A DNA stretch of 10,110 nucleotides, taken from assembly GCA_017613815.1 (NCBI GenBank), contig JAGADB010000008.1, positions 1 to 10,110 on the forward strand, in the 5' to 3' direction. The notes beneath the pieces are model-generated. The model was not told where the DNA came from and did not search any database. It worked only from the letters and a program-made list of their open reading frames with translations. Source of the stretch: Clostridia bacterium (lineage in GTDB: Bacteria > Bacillota > Clostridia > Oscillospirales > CAG-382). Positions 1 through 6,211 of the stretch are shown piece by piece (positions within the stretch are counted from its first letter, which is position 1; each line of letters opens with the position of its first letter). A program made the position numbers and the translations under genes.

Positions 1-16
1 ATTCAGCATTAAGGAA

Positions 17-3000
17 TTATGCAACTTCGTCGTACGTGGTTTCAACCGTTGTGCCGTACAGAGTGTGTCCGCTGACAACCATGAATGCTCTTACGAGGAG
101 CGTTTCATCGGTCTTGTCATCCGGGATGCCGTATGCAACGAGGCTGAACGTCGTCTTCTTGCTGGTTTCCTTGTAGATTATCTGCTTTGAAGCGTCGAAT
201 GCGATTGCTTCCTTATAGTACTTCACGCCGTTCTTTACTGCGTCGTGGTCAAGTATGTTGGTTCCGCACTGACCGAGCAGATATTCCGTCGATACGAGGA
301 ATCCGAATTTTTCCATTGCAGCTTTCTGTTCGCTGGTTACGGAAGCCTGGAATCTGATAGCAGCCGTCATTCTGTAATCGGTTGCTTCGGGGTTGCCTTC
401 GCTCTTCGGCTTGCCTATGGAGTCTTCGCCGGGATAGAAGGTCTTGCCGCGGATTGAGGATGCGTCAACAACGTCGCCTTCGTCGAATGCCTGGATTCCG
501 TCAGTCCACTTCGTTTCGGTGGATGCCGGGAATACGTCGGTTACCGACGGGAACGTGAAGATGTCGCCTGCGCAGTGGAGAACTGCGAAGTTATCGGAGT
601 CTTTTTCTTCTTCAACGATGTAAGCGTCTTCTGCGAATACCCAGATTTCAACGTCATCGATGATTTCGTTTGCGCCGCCTGTGAATTCCCAAGAAGTTCC
701 GGTTGTGCCGGTTCCGGGAATCGTGATTGTCTGCCACGTGCCTTTGTTTGCGTTTGCTTCTGCAGCAACGTCAACCGCCGTTCCGCCGTTGAAGCTGATT
801 TTCAGAGTAGAATCATCTGCGTCTGCCGGAACGAATATCTTGAATCTGATGTACTGTGCGCCTGTCGGCCACGGATTTGCGGTGCCGGTGCGTACAAACT
901 TGAGTGAGCCGCCGTTGAGAGCCGGTGCCGCTGCGTCGCTTACTACGACGTCTGTCGTTCCTACTGTGCCGTAAGGTGCGATGTAATCTGCAGCCGTCGA
1001 GCTGTCAAGAACGATGTTTGCCTGCCAGAACGTCGGATACTTGTTGGTCGAGCCGGTCTTGAAGCTATCAAAGTTGAAGAACGCTACGAGTTCGCCCATC
1101 GTCTTATCCATCTTCTGCGGAGGAACGGGCGTCGGGTTGTAGGTGCTGAGCTCGCCGCCGTCATATACGTATATAACTTTGCCGTGGAGCGCAGATGCCG
1201 TAACAACGTCGCCTGCATTAAAGAGGTTGGTTCCGTCCGTCCATACGGTTCCTGTTGCCGATGCAAACTTATCTGCAACTGCCGGGAACGTATAGTCGAG
1301 TCCGTCGTCTATTTTAACCATTTCGCCTTCATCGGAGCCGAGTGCCGGTCTGAGGATGAAGCCGTTTGCCGGGTAAACCCAGAGTTCAACGTCGTCGAGG
1401 ATTTCATCGCCCTGGCTGAAGAAGTGCCAAGCGGTAACTTTCGCGCCGGTAACGGTACGCGAATAATCTTTCCACTTACCCTTGTCAGCGTTTGCGCCTG
1501 TCGATTCGGCAACAGCCGTCCACTGGATATAATCGCCGTTGTTGTTGTAGTACGTCATCATATCGGAGTCGTCCGCGCCCTTGGGAACCATGATCTTGAA
1601 CTTAATCGTGTGGTTGCCCTGTACCGACGTGTACTGGAATCTTCCGTATGCGCCGCTGGGATATACGTGAAGTGCGTTGCTCTCGATGCCCGGGAATACG
1701 CCGAACTTGAGCCAAGAATCGCCGGAATGACTGTAGCCGGGGCCGAAGCTCGGTGAATAACCTGCTGCCGAGTATGCCGGATAGATGAACGAGCCGTTGT
1801 AATCATCGAAGTTGAAGAACGCGATGAGTTCGCCGAGGTCGTCGTCAACCTTCTTGTCCGGAACCGGTGTGGGTTTGTATTCAAGCGAAGGAGTATCTGC
1901 TTCGCAAGGATAGAATGCCTTGCCTGCTACAACCGCTATATCAACTTCCGTGCCTGCCGCGTAAGTAACTACGCCGTTCGTCCATGCTTCCTTGTCGGAA
2001 GGAACCGTCGGGAATACGGTGGACGGTACCGGGAACGTGTACTTGCCGTTATCGTCGCCCGTAGCCATCTGAAGCTTCTTGCCGACCTGGGAATTCTTGA
2101 GAATCAGTCCGTTGTCCGGATAGCACCAGATTTCAACGTCGTCAACGTTTTCTCTTGTGTAATCGGTGCCGCCTTCAGTCAGGCAGAAGAACGACCAGCC
2201 TGCGGAGGTTCCCGCGGGAGCCGTACGGGTATATGTTCTCCATGTATTTCTGTTTGCGTTTGCGCCGCTCGTTGCACCTGCTGCGAGAGGAGCGTCGCTT
2301 GAGTATGCGAATTCGCCGTTCTGGTTATAGAACGTTCTTGTCGATCCGCCGGGATCGAGTTCGGATTTAACCATTACACTGAGTCTTATGGTCTGCTTAC
2401 CTACCGGCCATTCGGGGAGTTCCGATTCGGAATCCTTAACGAATCCGAAGTTGGAAACAACGCCGTCTTTGCCTGCAAGCGCAAGATCTATATTATTTGA
2501 AGGGAATCTTGTGTCGTCAGCCGGTCCTACGAGTGCGTCTGCGGAGCATTCGCCGAGCATGCGTACTGCGTATGCCGCATACGAGGGAGCTCTGAAGTCT
2601 GCGCCTTCAAAGTCGAACTTTGCAAGAAGCACACCGAGTTCTTCGTCAACCGTCTTCATTTCTTCTTCGCCCGAGCCTGTACCTTCGCACGGATAGAATT
2701 TCTTTCCGTAAAGTGCTTCGGAAGCTATTTCGTCGTCCGTTTCATACACGGTCGTACCGTCGGTCCACGCGGTCTTGCCCGAAACTGTCGGGAATACCGA
2801 CGAAACCGTCGGGAATGCGAATGCCGTATCCGTAAGCATTACGAACTGAATATTGGAAGAATCTTCAGCCTGCTTGAGCAGTACGCTCTTTGTAGGATAG
2901 CACCAGAATTCAACGTCGTCGATAAGAGTTACGTTGTCTTTATAGCTGAAGAAGTTCCATTTTTCGAGTTTCTTTATTTCCGACGTTGTCGTACGCGAAT

Positions 3001-3598
3001 AAGTCTTCCACGTATCTCTCGTGATGTTTGCGCCTGTCGAATCAGCAACGGGTGTCCAGTCGATCGTGTCGCCGTCGCCGTTGTAATAAGTTCTAAGAGT
3101 GGAGTCGGGGTTTTCATCTCCGTTTCCGTCAAGAGAAGGAACGAGAATCTTGAACTTCATGGTCTGGATACCTGAAGGCATACCTTCAAAATAGAACAGA
3201 CCGCCGAGTCCCGATTCGCCTTCGTATGCCGGAATAAGCGCTATTCCGCCGGAAAGGCCTGTGCCCGAGATATCAACGAGTGCGTTGTCAAGACCGTAAA
3301 CGTACTGTGTACCTACAACGGCATATTTTACGTTCGTGTCCTTATAGGTCGGCAGGTAGTTATAATGCCAGCCGTTGCCCTTCGTGTCGTATGCGCTTTC
3401 GTACTCGTCAAAGTTGAAATACGCCATCAGAATGCCGAGCTGTTCGTCAACCGTCGGTGAAGGAATGGGTGTTCCTGCCGAAAGCGTCGCTACTGCACCC
3501 TGAGGTTCCGCCGTTTCAACGTTCGCTATTTCAACTGCTCCGACCGGGATCAGCGAAACGATCATCAAAACAGCAAGTAAAAGTGCTAATTTTTTCAT
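17..3598 (-). CDS. Large secreted four-module protein of unknown function
   Basis: The product is 1193 residues and I do not recognise a named family. It starts with a typical signal peptide (MKKLALLLAVLMIVSLIPVGA, cleavage likely after Ala21), so it is exported. A short Ser/Thr/Pro stretch leads into four diverged copies of one module at about residues 49-305, 316-566, 584-815 and 830-1058, joined by short linkers (two contain PTPVP). A different C-terminal domain follows at about 1072-1193. Each module opens with LGxLxAxFxFD, has a central beta-rich part ending in an (I/L/V)DDVExW motif like the last strand of jelly-roll carbohydrate-binding domains, then a short FPxV...WTDG...GKxFYPCE segment. 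I see no catalytic motif, SLH domain, LPXTG signal or C-terminal membrane helix. The start is fixed by AAGGAGA at 3607-3613, 8 nt upstream. A glycan-binding or surface-coat role is inference only. Confidence 0.9.
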   Translation of the reverse strand: MKKLALLLAVLMIVSLIPVGAVEIANVETAEPQGAVATLSAGTPIPSPTVDEQLGILMAYFNFDEYESAYDTKGNGWHYNYLPTYKDTNVKYAVVGTQYVYGLDNALVDISGTGLSGGIALIPAYEGESGLGGLFYFEGMPSGIQTMKFKILVPSLDGNGDENPDSTLRTYYNGDGDTIDWTPVADSTGANITRDTWKTYSRTTTSEIKKLEKWNFFSYKDNVTLIDDVEFWCYPTKSVLLKQAEDSSNIQFVMLTDTAFAFPTVSSVFPTVSGKTAWTDGTTVYETDDEIASEALYGKKFYPCEGTGSGEEEMKTVDEELGVLLAKFDFEGADFRAPSYAAYAVRMLGECSADALVGPADDTRFPSNNIDLALAGKDGVVSNFGFVKDSESELPEWPVGKQTIRLSVMVKSELDPGGSTRTFYNQNGEFAYSSDAPLAAGATSGANANRNTWRTYTRTAPAGTSAGWSFFCLTEGGTDYTRENVDDVEIWCYPDNGLILKNSQVGKKLQMATGDDNGKYTFPVPSTVFPTVPSDKEAWTNGVVTYAAGTEVDIAVVAGKAFYPCEADTPSLEYKPTPVPDKKVDDDLGELIAFFNFDDYNGSFIYPAYSAAGYSPSFGPGYSHSGDSWLKFGVFPGIESNALHVYPSGAYGRFQYTSVQGNHTIKFKIMVPKGADDSDMMTYYNNNGDYIQWTAVAESTGANADKGKWKDYSRTVTGAKVTAWHFFSQGDEILDDVELWVYPANGFILRPALGSDEGEMVKIDDGLDYTFPAVADKFASATGTVWTDGTNLFNAGDVVTASALHGKVIYVYDGGELSTYNPTPVPPQKMDKTMGELVAFFNFDSFKTGSTNKYPTFWQANIVLDSSTAADYIAPYGTVGTTDVVVSDAAAPALNGGSLKFVRTGTANPWPTGAQYIRFKIFVPADADDSTLKISFNGGTAVDVAAEANANKGTWQTITIPGTGTTGTSWEFTGGANEIIDDVEIWVFAEDAYIVEEEKDSDNFAVLHCAGDIFTFPSVTDVFPASTETKWTDGIQAFDEGDVVDASSIRGKTFYPGEDSIGKPKSEGNPEATDYRMTAAIRFQASVTSEQKAAMEKFGFLVSTEYLLGQCGTNILDHDAVKNGVKYYKEAIAFDASKQIIYKETSKKTTFSLVAYGIPDDKTDETLLVRAFMVVSGHTLYGTTVETTYDEVA
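20..385 (-). other. C-terminal domain of the secreted protein
   Basis: Residues about 1072-1193, unrelated to the four modules. It has a strand AAIRFQASV, a short helix SEQKAAMEKFGFLVS, a middle part with Tyr-rich strands, then SLVAYGIP and an end YGTTVETTYDEVA. The layout (IRFxA, GFLVS, AYGIP, YG-x-TVxxVA) resembles a C-terminal module that I recall from many large secreted proteins of Clostridia. That likeness is from memory and unverified. It could serve secretion, surface retention or folding. Confidence 0.6.
425..1111 (-). repeat. Module 4 of the secreted protein
   Basis: Residues about 830-1058. The module begins MDKTMGELVAFFNFD, with IRFKIFVP, GTWQTITIP, IDDVEIWVFA, WTDGIQAFDEGDVV and GKTFYPGE. 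The two cysteine positions are Val987 and Gly1057. This copy has lost the YYNxxGD-type strand seen in modules 1-3 (SFNGGTAVDVAAEA instead). Confidence 0.85.
1154..1849 (-). repeat. Module 3 of the secreted protein
   Basis: Residues about 584-815. The module begins VDDDLGELIAFFNFD, with IKFKIMVP, TYYNNNGDYIQW, WKDYSRT, LDDVELWVYP and WTDGTNLFNAGDVV. The two cysteine positions of modules 1 and 2 are Val741 and Tyr812 here. Confidence 0.85.
1901..2653 (-). repeat. Module 2 of the secreted protein
   Basis: Residues about 316-566. The module begins VDEELGVLLAKFDFE, with RTFYNQNGEF, WRTYTRT, VDDVEIWCYP and GKAFYPCE. The paired cysteines are Cys492 and Cys565. Two further cysteines (351 and 472) have no counterpart in the other copies. 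Confidence 0.85.
2684..3454 (-). repeat. Module 1 of the secreted protein
   Basis: Residues about 49-305. The module begins VDEQLGILMAYFNFD and contains KFKILVP, a TYYNGDGDTIDW strand, a WKTYSRT segment, IDDVEFWCYP and a closing GKKFYPCE. It carries both cysteines of the candidate pair (Cys233 and Cys304). The copies are diverged at DNA level and are recognisable as repeats only from the protein. Confidence 0.85.
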
Positions 3599-3606
3599 GT
3601 TTTTCT

Positions 3607-3613
3607 TCTCCTT
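3607..3613 (-). promoter_or_regulatory. Ribosome binding site of the secreted-protein gene
   Basis: AAGGAGA on the minus strand, 8 nt before the ATG whose first base is 3598. It fixes the start and agrees with the signal peptide beginning directly at that Met. Confidence 0.8.
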
Positions 3614-3645
3614 TTTTGCTAAATTAATAAATTTTGTCTGGTTTT

Positions 3646-3672
3646 AGGAAATATTTTTAGTAGAAATATCCT
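3646..3672 (-). promoter_or_regulatory. 5'-end hairpin in the leader of the secreted-protein mRNA
   Basis: On the minus strand the leader begins AGGA-TATTT, then a 7-nt loop, then AAATA-TT-TCCT. This is a 9-bp stem with a 2-nt bulge. The predicted transcription start, 7 nt past the -10 box, falls at about 3672, which is the first base of the stem. A stem at the extreme 5' end of an mRNA is a known way to slow 5'-end-dependent decay. That role here is inference. Confidence 0.45.
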
Positions 3673-3678
3673 AACTAC

Positions 3679-3707
3679 ATTATAATAAGCACGCGATACA
3701 TTTTCAA
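3679..3707 (-). promoter_or_regulatory. Sigma-A-type promoter of the secreted-protein gene
   Basis: On the minus strand: -35 TTGAAA (3702-3707), a 17-nt spacer, and a perfect -10 TATAAT (3679-3684). The leader to the ATG would be about 74 nt. The gene is therefore expressed independently of the CNNM gene upstream. Confidence 0.75.
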
Positions 3708-3824
3708 GCGGTAAATCTCATTGTTTACAAAATGTTAATAACGAAAATTACGCTTTGTTTTTGTGCTTTTTGCCCAAAACCCACGGGCGCGCGGCTGTTT
3801 TTACGGCTTTTTTCCGAAAAAACG

Positions 3825-3854
3825 AAAAAAGAGGCGTTTTTTGCCTCTTTTTTT
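3825..3854 (-). terminator. Intrinsic terminator of the CNNM-family gene
   Basis: A GAGGC/GCCTC stem (3831-3835 with 3843-3847) around a 7-nt loop is flanked by A and T runs, so it reads as an 11-bp stem with a T run on the exit side in either direction. It lies 17 nt past the stop of the minus-strand gene at 3872, which is the obvious user. Between it and the promoter at 3707 I see only A/T-rich and short G/C-rich sequence (3708-3824), with no gene. Confidence 0.75.
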
Positions 3855-3871
3855 CATTATTATATATAGAT

Positions 3872-5182
3872 TTATTCCTCGGTCTGCGCGTCTTCCGGTT
3901 TTTCCTTTTCTTTTTCGTCTTTTTCTTCGTCTTTCGGGTGCACCGTGATTTTTATCTCGGTCGCGCGCCGTCCGTCGACCTGCGTTACCTCGACCGACAG
4001 GTTTTCGTACTCGAAGGTGTCCCCCACCTCCGGGATTTCGCCGAGCTTGTCCAGAATCCAGCCGTTTACCGTGGCGTTGTCCTCGATTTCCTCGTCGGAA
4101 AACTCGTATATTTCCTCAAGGTCGTTCATCGACGTTGCGCAGTTGACGAGATACTCGTTTTCACCGATTTTCTTTATGTTTTCGATGACTTCGTCGTGCT
4201 CGTCCCAGATTTCGCCGACAAGGCCTTCAAGCACGTCTTCGAGCGTTACCACGCCGGCAGTTCCGCCGTATTCGTCGACGACCACCGCCATGTGCGCCTT
4301 CTCCTCCTGGAATTTGCGCAGCAGTTTGGAGATTTTCATGCCCTCGGTGATGCACATCACCTCGTGAATGATGCCCTTTATGTCCTTTTTGCCGTCGTAA
4401 TACAGTTTATTGAAGTCTTTTTCGTGTATCACGCCGACGATGTTGTCTATTGTCTCGCTGTAAACGGGAAGCCGCGAAAATCCGCTCGTGCGGAAGAGCT
4501 CCATTATCTCCTCGACCGGCGTGTCAACCGAAATCGACGCGATATCTACTCTCGGCGTCAGAATCGCCGACACTTCGAGGTCGTTGAACTCTATGGCGCT
4601 CCTGATGAGGTCGCCTTCGTGCTCGTCGATGCCGCCCTCGCTCTGCGCTTCTTCAACCATCGTTATAAGCTCGTCTTCGGTTATCGACGTGCTGACGTCG
4701 GATTTGAACAGCTTGCCGAGCATCTTTCTCCAAAGCGAGAAGATGAACGTAAGCGGCGTGAAGACCGCCATGATGAATTTTACTATTCCGCCCGTCGCGA
4801 GAGTATAGCTTTCGGCAAAGTCCTTGCTTAAGCATTTGGGCGTTATTTCTCCGAACAAAAGCACGAGCACCGTCATAACTACCGTCGATACCGTCGCGCC
4901 TTTGCTTGCGTTTCCGTTAAGAAAAGCCGTAAACATCAGCGTCGCTATCGCCGACGCGGCGATGTTTACTATATTGTTTCCGACGAGCATCGTCGATAAG
5001 AATTTATCGTAACGCTCCTCGATTTCAAGCACTCTTTTTGCTTTTTTGCTGCCGTCCTGGGCAAGCGTTTTCATACGGGTTTTGTTGAAGCTCGTATAAG
5101 CGGTTTCTGTTCCCGAGAAAAATGCCGACAGCAGTATGAGGATTACAAGAGCCGTTATCTGTATACCGGCAGGATCATCCAT
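3872..5182 (-). CDS. CNNM/CorC-family (hemolysin C-like) membrane protein with DUF21, CBS pair and CorC_HlyC domains
   Basis: The product is 436 residues with the full domain order of this family. An N-terminal DUF21 membrane domain (about 5-160) has hydrophobic segments near 7-28, 62-88, 99-115 and 129-150 and the conserved FFSGTETAY, VGNNIVNIAASA and GEITPK motifs. Two CBS domains follow (about 205-262 and 270-325; ILTPRVDI, FSRLPVY, VVVDEYGGTAGVVTLEDVLE), then a CorC_HlyC transporter-associated domain (about 335-415). The last 20 residues are a highly charged Lys/Glu/Asp tail. Family members are proposed divalent-cation (Mg2+ or Co2+) exporters or regulators; the hemolysin label is historical. 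The membrane part should sit in the cytoplasmic membrane with CBS and CorC_HlyC domains inside. AAGGAG lies 13 nt before the ATG, which is long; a CTG 6 nt upstream would be at 7 nt, so a start two codons earlier is possible. Confidence 0.93.
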   Translation of the reverse strand: MDDPAGIQITALVILILLSAFFSGTETAYTSFNKTRMKTLAQDGSKKAKRVLEIEERYDKFLSTMLVGNNIVNIAASAIATLMFTAFLNGNASKGATVSTVVMTVLVLLFGEITPKCLSKDFAESYTLATGGIVKFIMAVFTPLTFIFSLWRKMLGKLFKSDVSTSITEDELITMVEEAQSEGGIDEHEGDLIRSAIEFNDLEVSAILTPRVDIASISVDTPVEEIMELFRTSGFSRLPVYSETIDNIVGVIHEKDFNKLYYDGKKDIKGIIHEVMCITEGMKISKLLRKFQEEKAHMAVVVDEYGGTAGVVTLEDVLEGLVGEIWDEHDEVIENIKKIGENEYLVNCATSMNDLEEIYEFSDEEIEDNATVNGWILDKLGEIPEVGDTFEYENLSVEVTQVDGRRATEIKITVHPKDEEKDEKEKEKPEDAQTEE

Positions 5183-5225
5183 AATCAGTTTTCAACTCCT
5201 TATCAAATTGTTTACAGTTATAATT

Positions 5226-5254
5226 ATTATATCACCGTTTTCGCAAAAAAGCAA
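5226..5254 (-). promoter_or_regulatory. Promoter of the CNNM-family gene
   Basis: On the minus strand: -35 TTGCTT (5249-5254), a 17-nt spacer and -10 TATAAT (5226-5231). Transcription should start near 5219, giving a leader of about 37 nt with AAGGAG at 5196-5201. An inverted repeat (5236-5243 and 5262-5269) straddles the -35 box. Confidence 0.6.
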
Positions 5255-5269
5255 GTATTTTCGAAAACG
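5236..5269. repeat. Inverted repeat CGTTTTCG-N18-CGAAAACG over the CNNM promoter
   Basis: Two perfectly complementary 8-nt arms, 5236-5243 and 5262-5269, separated by 18 nt (centre spacing 26 bp). The inner arm lies in the spacer between the -10 and -35 boxes of the minus-strand promoter and the other arm just upstream of its -35. It may be an operator or chance in A/T-rich DNA. Confidence 0.4.
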
Positions 5270-5304
5270 CGGTTTTTTATTATCACAATGTTCACAAAAA
5301 TGTA

Positions 5305-5333
5305 TTGTTTGAAATTTCCGGAGAATGTATAAT
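5305..5333 (+). promoter_or_regulatory. Promoter of the THF-riboswitch/folT transcript
   Basis: -35 TTGTTT (5305-5310), a 17-nt spacer and a perfect -10 TATAAT (5328-5333). The start would be near 5340, one base before the first base of the riboswitch P1 stem. That fit supports both calls. Confidence 0.7.
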
Positions 5334-5340
5334 TGAAGTC

Positions 5341-5435
5341 ACAGAGTAGAAGCAAAGGCGTAAAGTGCCGCGGATACGGGGAGTTGATCTGCGGACGAAA
5401 AGGAGACTTGCGGTCATTGCTTCGCATCCCACTGT
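5341..5435 (+). promoter_or_regulatory. Tetrahydrofolate (THF) riboswitch aptamer
   Basis: The conserved blocks of the folT-type THF aptamer appear in order: AGAGTAG, GCGTAAAGTG, a P3 loop with GGGGAGTTG, ACGAA, GCGGT and GCATCCC. The stems are P1 ACAG/CTGT (5341-5344 with 5432-5435), P2 with a 7-bp arm (5349-5355 with 5417-5423), P3 of 8 bp including one G-T pair (5368-5375 with 5387-5394) and a P4 hairpin AAG-GAGA-CTT with a GNRA-type loop (5400-5409). The P3 loop GGGA (5379-5382) can pair with TCCC (5427-5430), giving the known pseudoknot. The downstream gene is a folate transporter S component, the classical target of this class. A terminator follows, so control is probably by transcription termination, off when THF is bound. 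Confidence 0.93.
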
Positions 5436-5460
5436 AAAACAACGGTAATTCATTTGTTTT

Positions 5461-5488
5461 AAGTGCGGATCTTACCGCACTTTTTGTT
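5461..5488 (+). terminator. Riboswitch-controlled intrinsic terminator
   Basis: An 8-bp perfect stem AAGTGCGG (5461-5468) / CCGCACTT (5475-5482) with a 6-nt loop runs into a T-rich tract (TTTGTTTT). It lies 25 nt after the aptamer and 51 nt before the folT start, so it is the expression platform. A second A/T-only hairpin, AAAACAA/TTGTTTT (5436-5442 with 5454-5460), fills the gap between aptamer and terminator. Confidence 0.85.
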
Positions 5489-5526
5489 TTGCCGCATCAC
5501 CGGGGGAAGACTCTGAATATATTTTC

Positions 5527-5531
5527 GGAGG
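5527..5531 (+). promoter_or_regulatory. Ribosome binding site of folT
   Basis: GGAGG 8 nt before the ATG at 5540. It decides the start: an in-frame TTG at 5489 would put the start right after the terminator T-tract with no Shine-Dalgarno sequence. Confidence 0.85.
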
Positions 5532-5539
5532 TCTTTTTT

Positions 5540-6178
5540 ATGAAAGATTCTGTTTCTGCTTCGGCAAATGGCAAGGGCGAAAAGGAACTGTTCGTTCTGC
5601 CCTTCTCAAAAACCTACTGGAAACTCAGCTTTTCGGAGCTGAAAAGCCTCAAAATGCTCATTATCGCCGCGATTTTCATCGCGCTGAGAATTGCGATAAA
5701 GGCAGTGAAGATTCCCGTAGGCGACAATCTCAACGTGTTTTTCACGTTCGGCGTAAACGCTCTGGGCTCGTACATTTACGGCCCCGTAGTCGGATTTCTT
5801 TCGGGCGCCGTATGCGACGTGCTCTCGTGGCTCATCGCGCCGTCGGGCCCCTTTAACCCTGCTTTTACGCTCGTTGAAGCGCTCGGCTCGTTCATCTTCG
5901 CGCTTGTGCTTTACAGAACGAAGGTGTCGGTTCTGCGCCTGTTTCTTTCGAAGTTCTTTGTAAGCCTTATCTGCAACGTGATTCTCACGCCGATATTCCT
6001 TTCGATGATGTACGGCAAGGGAGTTTTGGTTTACCTCGTTCCGAGAATAACCAAAAACCTCATACTTCTTCCCATCGAGACGGCTATTCTCGTTCTGGTG
6101 TTTACAGCCATGCTGCCCGTGCTCAAACGCGCAAAGGTGATAACGTGGATTCACGACAAAATGCTCGACGTTTTATAA
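5540..6178 (+). CDS. folT: Folate ECF transporter S component FolT
   Basis: The product is 212 residues, an integral membrane substrate-binding (S) subunit of an energy-coupling-factor transporter, which captures folate and works with a shared EcfA/A'/T module encoded elsewhere. A charged cytoplasmic N-terminus (1-35) precedes about six hydrophobic segments, near 37-57, 63-79, 81-99, 106-125, 135-157 and 168-194. The central stretch with GPVVGFLSGAVCDVLSWL and PSGPFNPAFTL matches the S-component pattern of a GP...G...D turn followed by a P-x-G-x-F-x-P-x-F-T-L loop. The substrate assignment rests mostly on the THF riboswitch in its leader, which controls folate uptake genes. The next gene begins 33 nt downstream with no clear terminator between, so the two are likely cotranscribed. 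Confidence 0.93.
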   Translation: MKDSVSASANGKGEKELFVLPFSKTYWKLSFSELKSLKMLIIAAIFIALRIAIKAVKIPVGDNLNVFFTFGVNALGSYIYGPVVGFLSGAVCDVLSWLIAPSGPFNPAFTLVEALGSFIFALVLYRTKVSVLRLFLSKFFVSLICNVILTPIFLSMMYGKGVLVYLVPRITKNLILLPIETAILVLVFTAMLPVLKRAKVITWIHDKMLDVL

Positions 6179-6181
6179 ATT

Positions 6182-6197
6182 TACAAAAATTCTTGTA
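6182..6197. repeat. Near-palindrome between folT and the QueG-like gene
   Basis: TACAA-A-AATT-C-TTGTA is symmetric at 14 of 16 positions. It lies directly before the GGGGGA at 6201-6206 that serves as ribosome binding site of the next gene. It has no T-tract, so it is not a convincing terminator. Confidence 0.3.
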
Positions 6198-6211
6198 CGC
6201 GGGGGATTTTC

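Noticed and set aside
1184..1756. 190-codon plus-strand open frame inside the secreted-protein gene
   Set aside because: It is antisense to module 3 of the repeat protein, has no start signals, and its translation shows no recognisable motif.
17..3598. Tandem DNA repeat or recent duplication in the secreted-protein gene
   Set aside because: The four modules are similar only at protein level; I see no long identical DNA stretches between them, so recent duplication or slippage is not supported.
3798..3835. Second terminator hairpin next to the CNNM terminator (T-run, CCG, A-run)
   Set aside because: The stem is almost only A-T pairs with a 3-nt core and adds nothing to the clear G/C stem at 3831-3847.
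3755..4831. Long open frame of 358 codons on the plus strand opposite the CNNM-family gene
   Set aside because: It lies antisense to a gene with clear DUF21, CBS and CorC_HlyC motifs, has no ribosome binding site or promoter, and its translation is a low-complexity string rich in Phe, Val and Arg. It is a codon-bias shadow.
5489..5539. Upstream TTG start for folT adding 17 residues
   Set aside because: It falls directly after the terminator T-tract with no Shine-Dalgarno sequence, while GGAGG sits 8 nt before ATG 5540.
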